Source: Mactromeris polynyma (taxonomy: Eukaryota; Mollusca; Bivalvia; Venerida; Mactridae). Taken from it: DNA of 64,000 bases. This document shows positions 11,601-25,600 of this stretch, piece by piece (the first letter of the stretch is position 1; each line of letters opens with the position of its first letter). Below the pieces are notes generated by a model. It was not told the origin of the DNA. It worked only from the letters and a program-made list of their open reading frames with translations, and did not search any database. The DNA lies in contig JASFXZ010000001.1 of assembly GCA_032209605.1 (NCBI GenBank), positions 7,751,703-7,815,702 on the forward strand, in the 5' to 3' direction. Both the position numbers and the translations under genes were made by a program.

Positions 11601-13579
11601 AATTGTTGTTAGTGTTGTTAGTGTTGTTACAGTTTGTTGTTTAGTTGGAGTATTCTGTATCTTTCCTTATGCAATTCATTTATAATGATGCTTTCTGTGG
11701 ATAATTAGGCATCATCACAAAATCATATTCCGTCCAACTTGATTGTCCTGTGATAAATTGGAGTTAAGTAATGAAAATTTTATAAAGATATCTTGAATTA
11801 TAAAGAAATGAAGATATTTTAAGTATTCTTCAGTGCCGCGACCGCGAGCATTTTTTAAGCAATTATATAGCGAAAAAATTCTACGAAATGGCCCATTTTG
11901 AGCGACTTCAAACCTTCATAACTTTTTTTATTTTTTGAGATATCTACAAAATTCAAACAGTTCTGTAAATGTCAGAATGTAGGCTTTCTGATTATAGCAT
12001 TAAATTAAATTCTGTATATTTGAAAAAAGAGCTGGGGTTGCTAAGTTGATCATATGGTTACCAGAAAGCAGGTGTATCATTATAATAAATCTTTATACCA
12101 GGGTGAGACATATGTTGTCCTTAGTGGTTTGACCGAAGTTCGTACATCCTAAGTCATTCTGCCATCACTCTTTAAGTGAGTGAGTGAAGTGTTAATTGCT
12201 TGTAGAACAATAAGTTCGTACTGGTTTGACACTTAAGAATGTGTATGCATATCATCTTCAGGTCAAGTTGGTACCAATTTAGCTTGATTGTCATGGAAGG
12301 CATTTGAATCACTTCTGATTCTGTATCTGGCTTGGATGTCGTATGGGGAGGTGTTGTCATAACTTTGTCTGGGATTAATACCTTACCTTCCTAGTTTGTG
12401 GAATGCACTGTTAATTCTTGTGACCAGGGATAGACCAAAACTGGATGGTGACAATTTAAACTCATATGAACTGTGTCTACACTATTTATTGAAACCCACT
12501 GGCACAAACTGCATGCATATACTGATTGTATGACAGGAATTATGTATGCCCTACATTACATGGCAGGTATCACAAGACAGTATTTATTTTGTTGATTGCA
12601 CCAAGATGTCAAACTACTTTATGATGAACTGTAGTTTTGAATCTGGTCATAAATGTTATCTTTATTAACATTAATTGCGCACTTATAGAAATAAATGCAA
12701 CTTATATTAAAAGCAAATTTGTTTATTTATTTATTTGAAAAATAACTGCACATTTTATATAAGAATAGATACAATCTATAAAACATCAACACATGTTATA
12801 CTCTATACCTGCTATCAAATATTTACATATAAAATTTGTTCAAATATACAAGTATTTCAGATATACATTATTATCTACTTTATGCATACATGTATGGATA
12901 TAAACATTGGGTAACAAGTCCAGCTTGCCAGGGGGTGCATTCAATAGCACGGATATCAATCTATGTTGGCACATTATTCTCCTATATAATGAACATTGAG
13001 TCACTCTCCCGGGTTTCTTCTTGCAACTAATCTCAATGAAATCATTATATTCACTTTCCACTATTTGCACAGATATGCATTAAGGTCATCTCCCTGTGTG
13101 TTTCTATCATTCACGATTAGTTGTAAAATATTCCCTTTAGTTTGGTCCAGTTACGATATTCCTGTCACAAAATACTCATATATACAGATTGCCACCTGTC
13201 TTGAACAAAATACCTATGAAAAGCATTATTTAAAACTGAAATTATTACAATTTTGTGGATGTTTTATTATTGACGATTTCTTTGCAATTCCCTATTTGGT
13301 TTCCCTTGATGCAAATCACATAAGTTTAACAAGTTCACGTCAACTGCAGTACAAAACATGTATAATCACAGATGTTATAGTTATGATAAAAAAGCACTGG
13401 TTTTCCCCTGATATGAAAGAAATTGTTCACCACTTCAGAGAAATCAATTGGCAGTCCTTGGGATGTAACATCAAATGTTAGTTTGAGATTTTAACCACAC
13501 ACAGTCATTCGAGCACTTGACCAAGGCGACTTTTCTTTCCTCACAAGCGATTATTTTATAATCATATACAAGTAGCATA
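8655..13579. other. Convergent 3' flank between PIGB and the receptor kinase gene
   Basis: AT-rich, about 4.9 kb, with no coding region I can support. It must hold the 3' UTRs of both genes. Plus-strand AATAAA at 8822 is a candidate PIGB signal; minus-strand AATAAA copies (plus-strand tttatt at 13263 and 12717-12735) are candidates for the receptor. One imperfect hairpin at about 10993-11137 is listed separately. Confidence 0.6.
10993..11137. repeat. Imperfect inverted repeat / small MITE-like hairpin
   Basis: Left arm 'catgggataatattgacat' plus 'ttttcaaata' (11012-11040) pairs with 11079-11108 (tattgaaaaatatccatatt, then atcccatg). Weaker pairing continues outward to 'atgctgagta' on the left and 'tgactctgcat' on the right. 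The centre is about 36 bases. No target duplication is evident. Confidence 0.5.
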
Positions 13580-13636
13580 TCAGGGTTCTCCATCCATGTT
13601 TGTATATGGCATTTCATCATCTATGTTGATATATAT
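13580..13636 (-). CDS. Receptor kinase exon 17: C-terminal tail
   Basis: Nineteen codons after acceptor TTCCAG, ending TGA (plus-strand tca, 13580-13582). Encodes [18 protein letters not shown] (719-736). Y720 and Y729 each sit in a Tyr-x-Asn motif (YINI, YTNM), the pattern bound by GRB2 SH2 domains; YTNM also fits the PI3K YxxM pattern. The phase matches exon 16 exactly. Confidence 0.8.
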   Translation of the reverse strand: MYINIDDEMPYTNMDGEP

Positions 13637-16600
13637 CTGGAACAAAAAAACAGAATACTAGTAGACATCAACAGTAACAAAGTTAGATAACTCTACAGAG
13701 ATTGGCCCCATTTAATCTACATTGTACTGATGAACATTCATAAAAACGCTGATAAATTGGGATTATTGTTCATATACGATATTTATATGCTGAATGTACA
13801 AACTACATCTTTAGTTCAGTGGGTGGAGTAATAGAACACCTAACTCCTGATCCGAAGGTGGGTTCGAATCCCATCTTGGGAAAGGTTGAAAAAGGGAACA
13901 GACACAAACACTGGTTAGTACAGAAGAAGGCAGTCATGAGAGTGATAAGTATAAGTTGTAATCACGTGTTTCACAATTGATGTAAAATGCGTTAGTTTAA
14001 ACATAAACTATCTCAGTAAAGACAGAATATTTATTGGTAGGCGTGTAGACCCAGCCAACGTACGCATAAACATTATCCGTAACATTTTCATGTATAAGTA
14101 CAAATAGTCAGGAAGGGGCTTAAGTTAACCGTATGGCTGCGATGGCTTCAACGTTCTGTGGAGATACAAGGTACAATGAAGCAGACATAGTAGTGTACAT
14201 ACCTGTGTATCGTCCACCATACACTGTAATCTGGACTGTAAATCAGTGAACTCTGGTCTACCTTCTGGTTGTTCCTGCCAGCATTGTAACATCATCGTAT
14301 AGCTGAAAGTAGAGAGGTCAGTGAGATTGATGGACGGTTTGAACATGCGTTCCATGATTATTTAAAATGCAAACAAGTTAACATCAAGGGATAACCAAGT
14401 TGACAACTCCTATATCGCATTGGCAGTTCATGGTGACTGGCCATGTGGCCATGTGAATATAAAAATGTTTCATCATAAATTTTATTAATGACGGTAAGAA
14501 AATATAGAGCAGGCAAGGTCACTCCACAAAGACGGACCTCTCCACTTAGATCACTAGGATAATAAATACAGAATCGACAGGGAGTATGTATAATAAAAAA
14601 TGAGAAACAGAGAGCATTAAAAGTCATGGACACATACGGTCAAATATAACATGCAGCATTGGAAATTGCAGATTTTCTCAAAACCAGCAGAGACTGTGGA
14701 AGTTATGAGAGTATGCAGTTACGCTTGTCTGACAGGAACTACAGATTTTACATCTTCATGTTGGACCAACATACGGGATTAGTGATGGCCAATTTTAATA
14801 CTTGTTTGTTTCATCGGGTTTAACGCCGTTTCTCAACGATATTTCAGTTATATACGGCGGCCGGTTCACCTAACCAGTTTAAATTTTAATACTTACAGCG
14901 ACATGTCCGAATGCCGAGGTCTACACAATCTATATCCCTGTTTTAACAGGGCACAGAACTGTTGCGTGTCCATTCCATGATACGGTGTGCCTCCAAATGT
15001 TGTTATTTCCCAAAGTAACACCCCAAATGACCATCTGAAATGATAAAATCAATGTAATATACATTCCCATTTAAGTACTTGTCTTTCCAACCACTTCGCA
15101 AGCATTCAAAACATTCCTATTTTATATAAAAAGTATTCAGCTAAAATAGCATGAATGTTTGTGTTTTCTTGTGAAATAGACACACGATAAAAACTGACTG
15201 AGCAAATACTGAATACACGAGTTGAAACAACAATGCGGGAAAAATATTAAGCAATTTTCAAATGAAAGCTTCACAACTTACACATCACTTTGAATGGTGT
15301 ATGTATTGTTGTATATAGATTCCAGCGCTAACCATCTCACTGGTACCTTGGACTGAAATACAAAAGAACACATTTTAAATCCACATTCATGAGACGGAAG
15401 TCTCAAATACGTCATTAATCACGCTCCATTTTTATCATATCGTGAACGTTCAGAATTGTGAAGATACCTTAGATCCGATACATCTGCTGCGAATGTGTAG
15501 ATGAAAATAAGATTTGCTTTCGATGAAGATCAATGCACAATTTACACAATGTCAGGGGTCAGTGCAATGTGTAATGTAACTGAAACATGTGTGTTAGAAT
15601 TTACTACACTATAATAAAAACGATTTTACAGCTCAATTTATTTCAAGCTTTGTTACTGAGATAGATTGTCTACCACTGAGAAACATTGGAACATGTTCTA
15701 TATATATATGCCAATCAATTACTGAATGTTCTGTTTGTGTAAACTATTTTCATCTTTCAAAAACACTAAAATAAGTTTCATTGTATAATATAACTAGATC
15801 TATGGTCACATCTTAAAATGATGTAATACGCTTAAACATGTATGCCTTGTGTAGTAAATCTATCTATCTGTTTGCACTACCACCGTTAAGTAAAGCGATT
15901 ATTATCTCTATCATTACCACTGTATAATGTAAATACATACTCTAGAAGTTTTCACATAGGTATCGTCATTCTTTGAGAGTCCGAAATCTGCAACTTTAGC
16001 CACGTAGTTATCATCTAACAATACATTTCTTGCTGCCAAATCACGGTGAATAATCTAAAAACAACATAAAATATAAACATAAAAAGAGCAATCAAGTTGC
16101 AACACTGTAAACAAATATAACTCACTTATTACGTACTTCAAGTCACGATTTTTAAAGATGTTGATTTATAGATTTCCTAAAGTAAGAAGAAAAACAAACC
16201 TTGAGACTAGCATGTTCATGAGTTATACAGTTATAATACATAAACACTATTTGTTTTAAAACGTAATGGTGTACAATCTTCTACACATGAGAATGCGATT
16301 ATGATAAATCCACAAAAATACTGATTTTCCCGAGAAGATAAAATGCAGTAATTATCCATGTGTATTTTCAAAAGACGGATGTTGCTAAAATGGAAGAAAA
16401 GAAGGAATAATGTCGTTGCACACCAAGATGTCATCGTCGGATATGCATACACGACCGATCTATTTCGTTCCACTTCACCCGACGAATGTTGTGAAACTTA
16501 TTAACTAATCGTTAGGATCGGATCATGACATATAGCGGGGGGAAATCGCAATTTTAAATAGGAAATGTACATGTATGATTCTCCAACGACATTGTGATAT

Positions 16601-19600
16601 TTACAACCATTACTAAATATGTTTTGGACGAGTCAATTCAATGCTCAGGGGATTGTGCGATTTTTTATACATAATAAGTGTATTAACTATCAAATATTTA
16701 TAATTCTTTTTACAGTAGGCATAGTGCTTATCTATGTAGCTTTACCAGCTTCCGTTTTCACCATGTTTACTGGTCACACTAATCAGTTAACATTAAATGA
16801 ATGCGTCCTACTGTTTGCGCGGGACTCACGTAAATGTTGGGGAACTTTAGAGGTTTATATTACCAAAGGGACTTTAGAACCCTGTCTAAACACAGATAAG
16901 GGACCAGACATGAAACATAATACGTATCACTGGTACACGTACCTGTCTTTCAGCTAAATGTGCCATGCCACTAGCAACATCGAGAGCGAATTTCAACATG
17001 GCGGAGTATGACAGAGGAGGAGCGTTCTGAACATTGGTGTAAAGCTTCTGTTTCCTCTTCCGGTGGTTACGTAGATGAGTTCTTAAATCTCCATGACAAC
17101 AGTATTCCATAGCAACATACAGCGTTCCTGACAAGACATCACGTAACACGATTATACTAAGTGCATGAATGTGTGTATAATCGTACATTTCAATTTGATG
17201 TTGATAAAAGAACTTAGTTGATTGTACACATATACTACATTATGATAGTAAATGATCGGGATGTTGCCTTAGTTCAATGATTCTCATATCATTTGATTTA
17301 TTATTGTAATGCTTGAAATACTTGTAAATGATCAATGACTTACCTCCAATATTGCAAGATCCTACTAAGCAGACGACATTCGCTTGATGACCAACTTTTT
17401 TCAAGATCATTAATTCGTTCATGAAATCTATCTTGTCCTTTTCCGAAGAATTAACTGAAATGATAGCAGATAAAAATACATACACACTTGAATGCTAACG
17501 TATTATTACGATGATTTATAGGTATGGTATGGCTGACGTCGTCGGAAAATGCAAAATGAACACTACATTTGTATTTTAAAAGCTAACGTAGTCACGTGGT
17601 TTCATAAGTGGTACTTTAGTCTTTGAAGCAAATCTTCTCTGAACGTTTGAACAATAGTTGAATTATTTGAGATCAGCCTGTGACGTAATCGAGATGATTC
17701 TAATAGATTGTAAAACTTAAACCACCATATCGTACCTTTCAGAGATTTTACAGCTACCGGAACATTGTGGCTACGGATATTCTTTATAAATCCTTTTCGA
17801 ACTTGTCCAAACTGACCTTGACCTAATTTATCAGACGTCAGAACAAGATTTGCTTTCGTAATCTCCCAAGGACCAGACGACACTTGCTCGTAAAGATGAG
17901 GCTCGGCGTCCTCCGTACTGCGTACCTGAAGCAAAAAAAGCAGACGACACATAAACCTTATTGTTCATTTTCAAGCAGCTGAATCTTTTATCCCAGAGGC
18001 GCGTTTAGCCTAAGAACTTGTTAGCACTATTATGAATTAAGAACTTGTTTTCTGCACAGTTATCTATCATCTCAATCGGACGACAAACACAGCGTATTTG
18101 TTTCGATAAATGTTTTACATGAAAATTCGTTTAAAGTGCAAGATTCTTGTCTGCTAGCTCACACTGTTTAACTGTAAAAATATGAACTATCTTGTTACCG
18201 CCTGTTGCAGTGCATTGTTATCATGTTGGGCTCCAGAGATATTGACAACTTGTTCTAGTTTGAGAATTAAAGAAACATTTAGTCGACCACCGCAGTCGAA
18301 ACAAAGCTATGGGTATACAGTTAAACTTTGATAACTCAAGCAGGCGACAACTCGAAATCCCGAATTTGTCGAAGAAATGGCAGAGTTCCTGACTTTATTT
18401 CTTCTATTTTCAGATAGAAATATGGTACTATGAAACAAATATGAAACAACTGGTACAAGTGAGAAAAACTATATGAAAATAAGGCATTTCATAAAAACAC
18501 TAAACGGACAGGATGAAAACTCTAGGTCACTCGAAACGTCGGGTAACTTAAGCTTTTCGGATGGACCACAGCGTCCTCGAGTTATCGAAGTTTAACTGTA
18601 CTATCGTTTAAGCACTCACGGTAAATTATTCATTCTGTGATAATTTTATTTTATGTCAATCGATAGTGTTCGAACGGATTGTTTCTTCATTGCTGAACCA
18701 AGACATATACATGTATACGTATTCGAAACACTTGCGCTCACTGTTAAAAATAAACCCTGCCAGTTCGTCAGTCTTCTTTAATTCGATTTAAGTTGCCGCC
18801 ATTTGTATATTTATTTTGGACCATAATACCTACTGTATGTTTTCAAACATTTTTTGAGGAATTTCAATACCCAAAAATGACCAAAGTTTATGTCGCGAAC
18901 TATGTGACCATTTTGTCTCTTTTGTAGGGGAGAGGGGGGGGGGGTGTGAACTGTAAATTCGCAGCATGGAATATGGTAATTGCGGAAAACGTCACTTCTG
19001 TTGCCATAGTTGCGCGATTTAGCCAATAAGTTAACAAACGTGGCTCAATTTTGAAGTAAGAAATTGAAAACATTGAATGTTTATTAAACGTTTATAAAAA
19101 AGACTTATTTTGTGAGAAGGAGAGGACAGAAAAGAACGACGAGTCTCTAGCGAGTTCTCCAAGTACGTAAAAAGTTTTGTGAGAATGAGTCGAAGAAGCC
19201 ATTCACGAAATGAATTTATCCAGTTAACGTTTTTCCGCCAACCCATGTTCCTTTTCATAAATCTCCTAGAAACGCTATAATCATTTAAAATATTTCATTC
19301 CGATTTTTATAGAATCCGCCTGTGAGACAATTTAAAATATTCATTAAAATAAATGACATTTTGAAGTAATAATGGAATATTATACGCAATAAATTACTGG
19401 AATTAGCAATAAAAGTGAAGTGGATATCGTGCGGGGAAATAGTTGTTTGTCTCAATACGCTGATGTATGAATAGCTAACTCAGAGCAAGATTGGACTCAA
19501 TAAAATGATTATAGTAAATAGGTCTGAGTAGAATCCAAGTAGTTTGAACCACATAAAAGTAAGCCTTGCACAGAGGCGTGATATTCTCTAGTATGCAGCT

Positions 19601-22600
19601 GCAGCGTATTGTAAAGTCCCATCAAAGTGAATTCCCACTTGTTTGGAGCACTCCGTTGTATGAACGTGGCCTTTTGGGAAGGCTGGCTTGTAAGTACAGT
19701 ATGGGATGATTTGTTGATGATAAAGTAATGAAGGAACAACACAGGTTTAAACAAACGATTTTACGTCTTTTTAGCAATGTGACTTTTAACCTTGTTATTT
19801 GAATACTGTTCCTTGGTATACGTTTTTAAACTAGTTGTTAAAGTTGCAAGAAAAATTAAACCATAATTCTTATAACTTACAATCTTCAGTACACAAACGT
19901 TGTACATTGTATATACGACTTCACACATAACAATCAATGTTACACATGTGAGGATAAATATGACTTTATTAACGGCAGAAACAAATTACTACCAATTATA
20001 ATAATTTCACAATGTACACAACATGCAAATAAGACTGGAAGACAGCATTGACGTTGATTCGATTGTTTTAACACCTTTACAGACTTGCGTATGTGTAACG
20101 ATCCTGAATATAATCAGTTCGCAATTCTCTGCACCATTAATTAACCTCCCATTAGTTACAATCACATAACAACCATTTGTTTTCCTTTCCTTACATTTAT
20201 ATTCAGAACACTTCGTGACTTAATGTGTTTAATGCACACATTTATAGATCTTTGGTTTACATTTTTCCTGTATGTTTTTGCCTAGACTACATGTATGTTT
20301 CTATTTTTGGTTGTTCTTGTTGTCTGATGTGTGTGTGCACGCTAATTATTCCTCCAACCGGAAGAGCGAATCGGAGTGTTTGGGCGTCTTTACTTTGAAC
20401 TAACCAAACAATGCAACTGGCTTAGTTACAAAGACTTTACGTAACACATTAGTAGTGACAAATCATGATCTAACACCAAAAAATGATGACATTCAAAAAT
20501 GCATCCTATGTTTTATTAACAACACAGTTCGGTTGTAAACAGATACAACCGGAGCATTGCGACGGATACTTTCAAAGGAAACACTCACTGTCAAAAGATT
20601 GACAATTACTGAATACGTTAATCTCCTAAAATATGCATTTGGTGCGAAATGAATGAAGTTAAATGAACTGTGACGAATGATTGAAACGTGGGTTAACAAT
20701 CTAACTGCTATCCCACGGTCTTTGAGAAACTGTTATCCCCGCCCATAATAAAAATGTTGGATACTTACCGAGGATAACCGAGTGAGTTGTGAGGCAATAT
20801 CGGCGTGTCTCGGACGGATACACAGGAAATAGATTACAGTTGATGATAAAGCGATAAACAGCAACACAATGATGACGACTAACAGGGAGACTGTAGAAGG
20901 TTTCCGAATATCCAGGTCACCGGTTTCCGAGGTACTAGGAACAATAACATGCTCTGCAATCGAATAAAAAGTCGAATTCATTTCACGATAGAATCTGGAA
21001 CTTTATTCAAGTCTATTTTGGTAGAAGATTATAATCAGTCCCTTCCCAAAGAAATTAAAGATAGAAGATAGACCTATCTGTTCTAACCTCATACTGTGTA
21101 TAATAACTAACATTTAAACAACACGTGTTAGCTACAATGACTATTTATGTTTGTAAAGTCATCACATTTCGCGAGTTTTATTTTTCACGAACTTTCCAAA
21201 AATATTTTTCTCGCCATAACATTTTAGTAGCTCGTACGTAGGAATACAACGCGTGTATATTTTAATGAAAAGTAGATAACTTAACATTATCAAATTATCA
21301 ATGGCAAGTTGTAGAAGCAGTAAATATTGTCTTGGTTCAAAACTAATCTTAACGAAATAAAATATTTTGCAGCATGACTCTGGTTGATGAATGTAAAGGG
21401 ATCCCGTTATTTCAAAATTGCAACTAAAACATTATAGAATGTAAAGAGAGATCGTTTGTGATTATTGACCACATATAGTATAGAACACGACACAGTTTTC
21501 CATGATGAGGGGTCAGAAATGGCTGTGCGAAACTTGTAACTGTGGGTCGATGGCATGTTGAGAACAGACGTAGTTATGGGTATTGAATGTTAAACTTCAG
21601 ACATATAGAGGAGATTACGAAGAAAATTAAAGGAAACACGTTTAACTATTTCATAATATTAGAACATTATTGCATATTTTGATATGTAAACCATATTATG
21701 ACACTCTAGCAGCAATGTATGGAGGGGTGAAAGTCAAACACTTCTGTCACATGCTTTAATTCTAGTGAGATAAACTTGTTTCTCTTTCAAGCCTTGATAT
21801 TTAGTAAGAATTATTAACAAATATGTCTGAAACAACTGCTTTAATCCTGACAGGAAACATACCCATACCTTGTCGGTGAGTATTTAAGGATGTGCCAGAC
21901 AGGAGCGGCATATAGGACATGTATTAGTTTATGAATACAACGAATTAATAATTTAATTCTACGTTGTACAATCGTCAATGAGTAATGGTCGAGACACGCT
22001 GTCATATCTTGTCTGCTAGGAAACGCTCGTACGTAGACTTATACTGATTCGTACCCTTAGTCATTCGTACATTATCTTGATATATATTTAACTAAATGAT
22101 AACGTGTCTATATTGTACAGGAGTTAAACATTACTAAAATGGTACCAATAATATGACGAATGAAGTATACAAATAACAGTATGACCAAATGAACATTATA
22201 CATTAACACAATAATTACGTTACATGCAACACAACACAACACAACACAACACAACACAACACAACACAACACAACACAACACAACACAACACAACACAAC
22301 ACAACACAACACAACACAACACAACACAACACAACACAACACAACACAACACAACACAACACAACACAACACAACACAACACAACACAACACAACACAAC
22401 ACAACACAACACAACACAACACAACACAACACAACACAACACAACACAACACAACACAACACAACACAACACAACACAACACAACACAACACAACACAAC
22501 ACAACACAACACAACACAACACAACACAACACAACACAACACAACACAACACAACATGTTTGATGTTCGAATGATCTTATGAATACATGCTTATAGGACA

Positions 22601-25600
22601 GGGACTTGACTTACCCACAGGTGCTTTCTGTGTACAATATTGACCGTCCCAGCCTGGTTTACATCCATCCTCACATACCCCCGTACTACCATTACACGGT
22701 GAGCCACCCTTACATTGTCCACACGTCTTACTGCAGCTTCTGCCGTATGTTCCATCTTCACAGGCTGTAATCATATATAGTTTACTCCATTAAAACGTAT
22801 CTATGTGACCTTGTTGAACGAAACTAGTAAGAAGAAGCAATGTCCCCTCAACGAGCAAAACATACATGTACAACGTCACCTATGGAGCACCAATCATAAC
22901 ATACCACATCCCAAACTGAGGCCGGAAATCAACTTGCACCATCCATCGACTCAGTCTCAATATGCAGACTAACCAATGACTAAAGATGAATTATCGATCT
23001 ATGTCTCTTGGAGTTATTGTGCAAAAGATAAAGTGCAGCATTAAAGACACGTCAAAGGGCTTAAACATCACTTCCTTCGCATGAACAGTCTCAATAATAC
23101 AAATGCGTTCATTGCTGCCACAGATGGCTTTTTTATTAATAACAAAAAAGAAAACTTAATTATACACGAAGCATTTAAGCTTACAAGAGTACATCGTGTC
23201 GATGTTGACTGAAGTAAACACCTGCAATGTCTTACTACATGAACCCACCTTTATGACACGTGATATCCTTCCAGCCGGGTCTACAACCTTTGGTACAGAA
23301 GCCAGTGGTTCGATCACATAGCTTATCCACACAGTTACCACACTTTGCCACACAATCTTCTCCATACGTTCCCGGTACACAGGCTGATAAGTACAAAGCA
23401 ATATACTCAAGGATACAGAAACAATAACAACATCAACTACAACAACAACTAAGCCTTTAATTATATTACTTTACAGCGTTCAAGTTAACAGTATAATGTG
23501 AATTAGTTGGAATTTACGGGAGTTAAACATATGTTTGCAAAGGAATTGTCAACATACATTAAAACCATATTAATCATTTTATAAACTATGTTGTTCCACG
23601 CCCTTTCATCATTTTACTACACATTTATAACTTATTTAATTTACAAATATTTCGATCGAAATTTCTTTTTAACTTATTCTTCTGAACTGGGCGGAAATTG
23701 CCTCCTTTATGTACAATAAACTCTGTATCATTGTTATGCTTATAATTAACAAAACATTTCGAACACGTGCGTTTGAAATAAAATCAGGTTGTCTACATTA
23801 AAAATCTCTAGGAAAGATGCGGGTGAAGATTTTCTACGTTAGCACGTACGTCGTGCACGGCGCAATTTCAGACGAACAACGCGTTTAATAGCGAGCATTC
23901 TCTATGAGACGATTATTCAATACAAGCAGATTTGTTATTTTGTGATAATTCAATCGAATTTCGAATTTATTAAGAATTCATTAATGAACGAACCCCATTT
24001 TAAACGAGTTCATATACAGAAATGTAATAGAACAAAGCTAGAATCCTAAGCTAGCTACGGTACAGTGATAGTTAAATAATACGACCACCATTGGGGCCCT
24101 TGAAAACAGTTCTTTAAATTGAGGTGGTCTTCTTATTGAGGTTGAATAAAGAGCAACACAAGAAACGGACTTGAAAATTGTGTTCTTAATTTCGAGGTGG
24201 GCTTATTATTGAGTTGGTATTTAAGTGAGTTTACACTGTATACATATCGGATCGTGTGTTTGTCCATGGTTTATCCCATCTACGAGTATTTATTTTAATC
24301 GAAGATTATTACAACATGTCTCATTCTTGGGTCAGGTTCCGCAAGTTTTCAATTTCGACAAAGTTGTTAAATATGTTGCCTGTTCTAATTTTCGATTTCT
24401 TAAGCAGCTAAACAAAGCAACCTAAACACTCACTTAATTTTGACACACCCACGTATACTTATCAACATGTTGTAGTTAAGACGTGACCAATCAAGCTGGA
24501 TCTACAGTAAGTAGAAAGCAAGACTACCCACTGGAGGCAGCGAGTTAGAAACCCAGGAAAGACGTATGTCTTCTCGTGATATCGGACTTGAGATACAACA
24601 TTGCAAATACTTACCGGATGTACATAAGACTCCCATCCAGCCAGGATCACACCCGGACTGACAGGTTCCTGTCACCAGATCACATTTTCCAGATTGACAA
24701 TGTCCACAATGAAAGTCGCATTCCTCACCGTACCATCCCTGACTGCATGCTACAATATAATATCTTCATGGTTAGAAACTGCTCCTATTTTTCACCCAGT
24801 ATCCGCTTGGCTTGCGTCTTGTCCCTTTTGTCGTTTTATCTTCACCTTGTGTATGAATATACAGTCGAACCTCGTTTATTCGACAACATTTTATCCGAAT
24901 ACTCGGTATCATCCGAAATAAATGTTAGGTCCCAATTTATCTTCTTACGCAAGTCGAATTGAAATGCTCTATATGAAACCCTGTCACGATTATTCGAAAT
25001 AAAATTTCGGACCCGATGAATTCGAATGAACGAGGTCCGACTGTATCTTTATGTCTCCTTGTGGTTTTGCAAGCGGCATTTCCTGCTCGACCCTTTCATT
25101 CATAGTTAGCATTCAAATAAAAGTATTTGGTAACATCTCTACCTCCACCACATGTCAGCCAATACAAAAAATATGTAGGCGTGTATGTGGGTTGTCTGGG
25201 GATGTTCCTAGAGTTGATTATCTTATTGTATTCTTCCGCGCACTATGTTTTGTTGTGTTAGAATCTAGCTACGGTAAACGTCTGGTTTTGAGAAATGATA
25301 AAAGTTTCAGTAGGTAAGTCAGATGTTGAATGAAAAACGACCTATGTTTGCGCTCCCATGTTTGAAGTTTAGAGTTATAACATGTATACTTACGTATATT
25401 GCATTTCTCGCCAGTCCATCCCGATGCGCACCCATCTGTGCATTTGCCAGTCACGTGGTCACAGGATTTATTTTCCAAACAATAACCACACTTGTTCATA
25501 CAGTCCAAACCATATGTCATATTTTCACACACTTAAAGTAAAGGAAATGTCTTTCAGTATTACAAATCAAAATATTTATATGCAAAACGTATTCGCCTAC

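Noticed and set aside
16619..16957. Plus-strand 112-codon frame
   Set aside because: It overlaps kinase exon 12 in antisense and has no protein character; most lies in an intron.
22108..22574. Open frames repeating LCCVV or THNTTQ
   Set aside because: They are produced by the pure pentanucleotide array, in several frames and both strands.
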